NCBI GenBank assembly: GCA_944392455.1
Contig: CALXWP010000002.1
Location: 124,001-188,000, forward strand
From: an uncultured Clostridia bacterium
Lineage (GTDB): Bacteria > Bacillota > Clostridia > TANB77 > CAG-508
DNA length: 64,000 bases
Direction of reading: 5' to 3'
Below the pieces are notes generated by a model. The model saw nothing but the letters and a program-made list of their open reading frames with translations. It searched no databases and was not told the origin of the DNA. This document shows positions 58,638 to 64,000 of the stretch, piece by piece. Position 1 is the first letter of the stretch, and each line of letters begins with the position of its first letter. The position numbers were made by a program, and so were the translations under genes.

Positions 58638-59753
58638 TTAATTATTGTTATTTTCTTGAATTATATTTTCTTTTTTATTTTCAGAATCATCAACATGATG
58701 TACATATACATTTTGACCAGGATATGCCATTTTTATTTCTTCAGATTCTAAGACTTTTAATATATCTCTATTAACTTTTTCTTTAAATGACAAGAATTCA
58801 GTATACGCAATAATATCTGTATATAAATATATATTAATATTTATATTATCTAGTCCAATAGTATCAAAATGTACTTGTATTGTCTTTTGATCAACATCTT
58901 CATTATTATGTAATACAAATTTTATTCTATTTATTATTCTGTCTATTTTATCAGAATTAGTTTCAAGTGGTAATTTTAAATTAAGTAAAAATCTTCTTTG
59001 TTTTAATCTTGACCAATTTATTACATTATTAGTTGTAAATATTGAGTTTTGAATTGTTACGATTGAATTATCAGAAGTTTTAATTTTAGTTGATCTAAAT
59101 GAAATTTCAAGTACTTCTCCTTCATTAACACCAACAGCAATCCAATCTCCAACTAAAAATGGTTTATCTGATATAATTGATATACCTGACATAATATCTT
59201 TTGCTATATCCTGTGCTGCTAACACTACAACTGCACTGACAACTCCAAGACTAGTAACTAGTCCTGATAAATCGATTCCAAATACATATAATATTAAAAA
59301 TACTGTTATTATGTATATAATTACTCTTAAAACTCTGCTAGTAAAGCTAGCCATTGTTTTATTGCCATCAATCTTATCTTCATCTCTTAATTTTTTTACA
59401 ATACCTTTTTTAGGATCAACAAAATTAACAGCAGCATTTGAAGCAATTAATATCAATATTATTTTAAATATTTTCGTGCAAATGTCCATTATATTTTGTG
59501 GTAACTTTATTATCATAACAGCTATATATACACCAATTATGATAAATAAAGATTTTAAAGGCTTATAGAAAGCATTACTTTTTATTACTTCTTTATCTTT
59601 TTCTCTAAACTTAAACATCTTAATAATAAGATATGATAAGAATCTGCTAATTATGAAAAATACAAATATAATTGCAAGTGCGATTCCATAATCTATTATT
59701 TGATTTTGAGTAATATTCCTAAAAAAGTCAATTATACCATTTATTGTATCCAT
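58638..59753 (-). CDS. MscS-type mechanosensitive channel
   Basis: 371 residues. Four to five N-terminal membrane helices, then the pore-lining TM3 region (GLVTSLGVVSAVVVLAAQDIAKDIMSG) and the beta domain signature SDKPFLVGDWIAVGVNEGEVLEISFRSTKIKT, followed by IVTIQNSIFTTNNVINWS and a cytoplasmic C-terminal domain. It opens upon hypo-osmotic shock. The extra helices before the core are common in Clostridia. Confidence 0.93.
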   Translation of the reverse strand: MDTINGIIDFFRNITQNQIIDYGIALAIIFVFFIISRFLSYLIIKMFKFREKDKEVIKSNAFYKPLKSLFIIIGVYIAVMIIKLPQNIMDICTKIFKIILILIASNAAVNFVDPKKGIVKKLRDEDKIDGNKTMASFTSRVLRVIIYIITVFLILYVFGIDLSGLVTSLGVVSAVVVLAAQDIAKDIMSGISIISDKPFLVGDWIAVGVNEGEVLEISFRSTKIKTSDNSIVTIQNSIFTTNNVINWSRLKQRRFLLNLKLPLETNSDKIDRIINRIKFVLHNNEDVDQKTIQVHFDTIGLDNININIYLYTDIIAYTEFLSFKEKVNRDILKVLESEEIKMAYPGQNVYVHHVDDSENKKENIIQENNNN

Positions 59754-59783
59754 AAATTTCTCCTTTGCTTATTTTATAAACTA

Positions 59784-60446
59784 CTAACTTTCTAAGGTTG
59801 CAATTAAAGCTTTTATTTTTATGCCTTGTTCAGTAAACATTTTTTCATGTTCTGTTTCAATGTTTTCCCAAAAACTAGTCTCATTTATTAAATCATATGT
59901 ATATTTTTCTATTTTAAATCCTGAACTTTCAAAATATCTTATACTATCATTAAATAAGTCATCATCATCTGTTTTAAAGTATATGCTTGCATCATCTGAC
60001 AAAAACAATTTATATTTTTCAAGCTGTCTTATATGTGTAAGTCTTTTTTTTCTATGTTTACCTCTTGGCCATGGATTGCAAAAATTAATATATATCCTTT
60101 CTATATTATCCTCTTTGTTAAGAATATTATCTATTCTTTCTATATCATATCTAGTAATATATATATTATCTATTTTCCTATTTGCCATTTTATATTCTTC
60201 TTCTATTTTTCTTTTTGCCAATCCAAGCATTGCATCAACTAAGTCTATTGCAATATAATTTATATCTGGGTTATATACAGCAAGTTGAGATATAAATCCT
60301 CCTTTTCCACATCCTAATTCTAAATGTATTGGATTATTATTTTTAAATAATTCTTTCCATTTTCCTTTATAATCCTCAGGATTATCTATATAAAACTCAC
60401 TAGCCTCAAGTTCTGGTCTAGCCCACGGTTTAAATCTAATTCGCAT
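59784..60446 (-). CDS. trmB: tRNA (guanine-N7-)-methyltransferase TrmB
   Basis: 220-residue SAM methyltransferase that modifies G46 of tRNA. The SAM motif is LELGCGKGGFISQLA, and the family signature INFCNPWPRGKHRKKRLTH precedes DDASIYFKTDDDDLFND, which carries the catalytic aspartates. It begins MRIRFKPWARPELEAS, as in other Firmicutes. Confidence 0.95.
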   Translation of the reverse strand: MRIRFKPWARPELEASEFYIDNPEDYKGKWKELFKNNNPIHLELGCGKGGFISQLAVYNPDINYIAIDLVDAMLGLAKRKIEEEYKMANRKIDNIYITRYDIERIDNILNKEDNIERIYINFCNPWPRGKHRKKRLTHIRQLEKYKLFLSDDASIYFKTDDDDLFNDSIRYFESSGFKIEKYTYDLINETSFWENIETEHEKMFTEQGIKIKALIATLES

Positions 60447-60658
60447 TTTATTATCTATCTGCCTCCCTTTTTTTACGTTTGTATTATACCATTAAAAGTA
60501 AGTTCTCACAATACTTTAAAAAAAATTCTTCTATTTATTACAATTTTCTATTAAATATACTTTTTATTTTTATTTTTTAAATTAATAATTTCTTAAGTTT
60601 TTATTTCTAGTTTTTTAATATTTCTATGATATATTGTGAGCATAGAAGGAGGGATGAT

Positions 60659-61570
60659 ATGCAAAACTTAATTTTGAAATGTGAAAATTTGCATAAAAAT
60701 TTTAGAAAAAAAGAAATCCTAAAAGGTGTTTCTTTAGAAATATCTAATGGTGATATTTTAGGTTTTATTGGTCCTAATGGTGCTGGTAAAACCACAACAA
60801 TAAAATTAATATTAGGACTTCAAAAAATCAATTCTGGTAAAGTAGAAATTAATGGATTTGATATAAAAACTAATTTTGAAAAAGCAATTGCAAAAGTAGG
60901 AGCAATTATTGAAAACCCTGATCTTTATATGTATATGTCAGGTTTAGATAATCTTAAATTAATTGCTAATTTATATCCAAGTGTTACTGATAAAAGAATT
61001 TTAGAAGTTATAAAATTAGTAGGTTTAGAAAATAGGATTAATGACAAAGTCTCAAAATATTCACTTGGAATGAGACAACGTCTAGGTGTTGCTCAAGCAA
61101 TTCTTCATAAACCTAATCTATTAATTTTGGATGAACCAACTAACGGTCTAGATCCTGAAGGCATAAAGGACCTTCGTAATCTTTTAATAAAATTATCTAA
61201 AGAAGAAAATATGGGAATATTAATTTCCAGCCATAATTTAGCCGAACTAGAAAGCTTTTGTAATAAAGTTTGTATAATAAAAAATGGAATAATAGTAGAA
61301 ACTAGTGATATCGATACTGTAAAAAAAGAAGCCTCTGAAGGCAATTACATTATTGAATTAGATGATGCAAAAAGAGCAAGATTAATTATAGGTGATATAT
61401 CAATTGCTAAAGATAATACTCATATATTAGTACATGCAATAAAGGAAGATATACCTAATATAGTAAAAAAATTAGTACTTCAAGATATACAAATTTACTC
61501 AATAACAGAAGAAATTATTAGTCTTGAAGATGCATTCTTAAAAAAGACAGGAGGTAATGTAATTGATTAA
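60659..61570 (+). CDS. ABC transporter ATP-binding protein
   Basis: 303 residues from ATG 60659, after GAAGGAGGGATG. Walker A GFIGPNGAGKTTTIKLILG, signature SKYSLGMRQRLGVAQAI, Walker B LLILDEPTNGLDPEG, D-loop and switch His in ISSHNLAELES. It belongs to the CcmA/NatA-type exporter ATPases. The C-terminal 70 residues extend beyond the core. Its stop overlaps the permease start by 8 bases. Confidence 0.95.
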   Translation: MQNLILKCENLHKNFRKKEILKGVSLEISNGDILGFIGPNGAGKTTTIKLILGLQKINSGKVEINGFDIKTNFEKAIAKVGAIIENPDLYMYMSGLDNLKLIANLYPSVTDKRILEVIKLVGLENRINDKVSKYSLGMRQRLGVAQAILHKPNLLILDEPTNGLDPEGIKDLRNLLIKLSKEENMGILISSHNLAELESFCNKVCIIKNGIIVETSDIDTVKKEASEGNYIIELDDAKRARLIIGDISIAKDNTHILVHAIKEDIPNIVKKLVLQDIQIYSITEEIISLEDAFLKKTGGNVID

Positions 61571-63023
61571 TTTAATTGGTAATGAACTTAAAAAAATATT
61601 TAAGAAAAAAACAATATATATTTTGTTAATTATAACTATCGGTTATATGATTTTATCAAATGTAATGCTGAGAATTACTAATGATTCAATGTATTCATAT
61701 TACTATTTCATGGATGGTGATATAGAATATTATGAAAATAACTTATCAGATTTAGATCCTAATAATGAATCAGAATTTTCAATGTTTTTAAATTCAAAAG
61801 TTCAAGTTGAATTAATAAAGCTCGCTGATGATTATGGTAATAATACATGGCAAGCATATATAATCTTTAATAGAGTTATAGATTATATGAATACTATTTT
61901 ACGATATGAATATTCTGATGGAATAACAGATGAAGCTTATAAAGAAGCAAAAGATAATCTTAATTTAGCAATAGAAAAATTTAATACAAATGACTGGAGA
62001 TACTTTGCAAATGAAGACTTAAAAGAAATAAATTCTTCTTTAGAAGAGCAATATAATTTCAAAAAACAAGCTGTCTCTCCTTCAGAAGAAGCATCTATTG
62101 ATAGAACTATTTCCTCTTTAAATATAGAAAAACAAGTTGCTGAATGGAGACTTGAAAAGAATATAGATTATGGTCCATCATTTTTAAATACAGCATTGAA
62201 TGACTACTCATCTTATTCTACAGCTTTATTAGATTATGCTAATACTGATATTGACGAACTAGATTCTGATGAATTATCTCAATATAGATCTGCATTAGAA
62301 AATATGAATCTATCTAAATACTATATTGAGAATTCAATTTCTTTAGATTCACTAAGTAGGAACTCATTTATTAATTTATTTAGTAATTACGAATTATTCA
62401 TACTAATTGTTGTTATAGTAATAGCTGGTTCAATAGTTAGTGAAGAATTTAATAAAGGAACTATAAAACTTCTTCTAGTAAAACCATATAATAGATTTAA
62501 AATACTATTTTCTAAATTTGTTGTATGTTTAATTATATTACTTTTAACAATTGGAATAGTTTATATTTCTCAATTATTGATTGGAGGTATAATTAATGGA
62601 TTTGATGGATTAAATACTCCTGCAATTGTTTATAATTTTGATACAAATCATGTCGAGGAAATAAATATCTTTGTGTATGTAATCATATTAGGTATCTGCA
62701 AATTACCAATGTATATATTATTATTAACACTAGCATTTGCTTGTAGTACAATTTTTGCCAATACTGCATTAGCTGTAGCCGTTCCTTTCTTAGGATATAT
62801 AGCTTCTTCAATAATAAATCAATTTGCTCTTTTATATAAATTAGATTGGATTAAATATTTTGTAACTCCTAACTGGGATTTGTCATATTACTTATTTGGT
62901 GGTCTACCTTTATTTAAAGGTCTAACTGCACCATTCTCAATTTTAATTTGCGTATTATATCTTGCAATACTTTTAATACTTAGCTTAGTTGTATTTAAGA
63001 AAAGAGATATAAAAAATATATAA
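61563..63023 (+). CDS. ABC-2 type transporter permease
   Basis: 486 residues from TTG 61563 after GGAGGTAATGTAA. First helix TIYILLIITIGYMILSNVML, then a long extracellular segment of about 220 residues (Asn/Asp/Tyr-rich), then five to six helices starting LFILIVVIVIAGSIVSEEF, with the ABC-2 motif FNKGTIKLLLVKPYNR. Its partner is the preceding ATPase. The substrate is unknown, possibly a lipid or a peptide. Confidence 0.9.
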   Translation: MINLIGNELKKIFKKKTIYILLIITIGYMILSNVMLRITNDSMYSYYYFMDGDIEYYENNLSDLDPNNESEFSMFLNSKVQVELIKLADDYGNNTWQAYIIFNRVIDYMNTILRYEYSDGITDEAYKEAKDNLNLAIEKFNTNDWRYFANEDLKEINSSLEEQYNFKKQAVSPSEEASIDRTISSLNIEKQVAEWRLEKNIDYGPSFLNTALNDYSSYSTALLDYANTDIDELDSDELSQYRSALENMNLSKYYIENSISLDSLSRNSFINLFSNYELFILIVVIVIAGSIVSEEFNKGTIKLLLVKPYNRFKILFSKFVVCLIILLLTIGIVYISQLLIGGIINGFDGLNTPAIVYNFDTNHVEEINIFVYVIILGICKLPMYILLLTLAFACSTIFANTALAVAVPFLGYIASSIINQFALLYKLDWIKYFVTPNWDLSYYLFGGLPLFKGLTAPFSILICVLYLAILLILSLVVFKKRDIKNI

Positions 63024-63042
63024 CTATTAATTTTAGTTTCAT

Positions 63043-63078
63043 AAAAAATAGAGAAATATAGAAATTTCTCTATTTTTT
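63043..63078. terminator. Bidirectional terminator between permease and dehydrogenase genes
   Basis: AAAAAATAGAGAAAT pairs with ATTTCTCTATTTTTT, with A and T runs on both sides; the genes converge. Confidence 0.8.
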
Positions 63079-63121
63079 ACTATTATATTATTTTATATTT
63101 AAATTATTAGCCTAATATATA

Positions 63122-64000
63122 TTAATCTCTTACATATTCGTTCATTGGTTTTACTAAATATTTTAATTCATCTAACTTATCTGTAGAAACATAACCTGAT
63201 TTTCCATTTATAACATCTGGTATTCTATTTACTACTGTTGCACAAGTAAGTTCAACTGTACTTGGTCTTGAAACAACTATTGTAGTATTTGGTTCACCTT
63301 CTATTGTCCATTCATTTTTATCGTAATCCTCTTTCGAATATACTTTTCCTATACATTGGGTTTCAAGTGTAATTCCTTCTTTAGTTTTTGTTGTTACAAC
63401 TGCACTCATACCTGTTGCCATTCCTTTTTTTACTGTCATTCCTAAAGTTGATGATTCAATATCTTCTTTATATGTTTGAGGTACACATTTTTGAGTTTGA
63501 CTTATTGGTGTTAATCCTAATTTTGAACATAACCATCCATTTACATTCCACATATATGAAGGAGCATATTCCCCTGCATTAATTACCTTTTGTCTTTCAT
63601 CTTCACTAATTTCATCTGCAGATGCTATTTTTTTGTCAAATTCTTCTAATGTAAGTCCTGCACCATGAGCTTCTGCTAGTGCTATTCCATAATCTTCTAC
63701 ATTATATGAAGAACTTCCTTTAATTTTTGTTATTTTTTGAGTAGATCCTGCAATACTGCTAATTAATTGTCCCCAATAAACATCTTGATATCCGCTTCCT
63801 GTTATTGTGCAATTATTTGCTTTGGCTAACTTATCAATTTCATCTGTTACTGTTGGATTAGAATTAAATGGAAAAAATGCTTCTTCGCATGTAGATATTG
63901 CATTTATTCCTAATTTTGCACAAAGCATAAATGCATCTTTTATATCATTTAATAAACTCATTGTTGTTACTATTACTATATCTGGTTTTACTTCATTTAA
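63122..64000 (-). CDS. OrD-family NAD(P)-dependent dehydrogenase (5' end outside window)
   Basis: The frame is open to the window edge; the Met codon at 63961 is internal because VKPDIVIVTT precedes it in frame. At least 292 residues are visible. The fold matches the dihydrodipicolinate-reductase-like family that includes 2,4-diaminopentanoate dehydrogenase: CAKLGINAISTCEEAFFPF, ITGSGYQDVYWGQLISSIAG, NGWLCSKLGLTPIS, and AGE-type motifs toward the end. In OrD enzymes this oxidises 2,4-diaminopentanoate in ornithine fermentation. Without the N-terminal nucleotide-binding residues and the ornithine pathway genes, the substrate stays open. Confidence 0.8.
   Translation of the reverse strand, partial: LNEVKPDIVIVTTMSLLNDIKDAFMLCAKLGINAISTCEEAFFPFNSNPTVTDEIDKLAKANNCTITGSGYQDVYWGQLISSIAGSTQKITKIKGSSSYNVEDYGIALAEAHGAGLTLEEFDKKIASADEISEDERQKVINAGEYAPSYMWNVNGWLCSKLGLTPISQTQKCVPQTYKEDIESSTLGMTVKKGMATGMSAVVTTKTKEGITLETQCIGKVYSKEDYDKNEWTIEGEPNTTIVVSRPSTVELTCATVVNRIPDVINGKSGYVSTDKLDELKYLVKPMNEYVRD

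Overview
The window is a 64 kb piece of a very AT-rich, endospore-forming Clostridia-like genome. Support for this comes from spoVG, spo0A, ylbJ, a spore photoproduct lyase, whiA, a Phe T-box in front of pheST, a CIRCE operator in front of groES-groEL, A/T-ending codons, GGAGG-type ribosome binding sites and several TTG/GTG starts. An uncultured gut Clostridia lineage would fit, but that is only an inference. Both ends cut genes: asnS lacks its first codons on the left, and an amino-acid dehydrogenase of the OrD family lacks its N-terminus on the right.

Layout. 1-4.8 kb: asnS, a GC-richer orphan gene, spoVG, murC and a monofunctional GT51 transglycosylase. 4.8-15.7 kb, minus strand: hemW-whiA-prmC, 6S RNA, truB-nrnA-rbfA-infB-ylxQ-ylxR-nusA-rimP (the usual nusA-infB translation operon). 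15.8-19.9 kb: pheT-pheS with T-box. 19.9-28.4 kb: a small RelA/SpoT synthetase, a PHP protein, mutS2, mtaB, groEL-groES. 28.6-36.6 kb: small membrane proteins, deoD, mgtA, splB, ylbJ. 36.7-44.2 kb: tRNA-Met, rpoD-dnaG, carD, coaB, dut, a second GC-richer orphan gene and a DMT permease. 44.6-55.8 kb: glpQ-like, spo0A, yigZ, a flavoprotein, a methionine gamma-lyase-like protein, a WG-repeat protein, a CNNM/CorC protein, a thioester-domain surface protein and its class D-like sortase. 56-64 kb: a two-component system, a possible ncRNA, mscS, trmB, an ABC exporter and the OrD-family enzyme.

Main discovery. Five genes (GT51 transglycosylase, ylxR, mutS2, mtaB, sortase) look broken by one extra base, and in all five the extra base is a C that creates an in-frame CGG codon followed by A or T. 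Skipping the C (+1) turns CGGA/CGGT into a Gly codon GGA/GGT and restores a full-length, otherwise undamaged protein. I read the other native genes on both strands and found no in-frame CGG, although CGG is common there out of frame (about fifty cases, mostly NNC-GGN or NCG-GNN). The simplest reading is that CGG has no decoding tRNA in this organism and acts as a general +1 frameshift codon, with single-C insertions in front of glycine codons tolerated genome-wide. The only in-frame CGG codons read without a shift are in the two GC-richer orphan genes, which look foreign.

Other items worth attention are the sorting signal that stops right after LPRTGF, four tandem hairpins between the Phe T-box and pheS, and an unassigned structured intergenic region near 58.5 kb.
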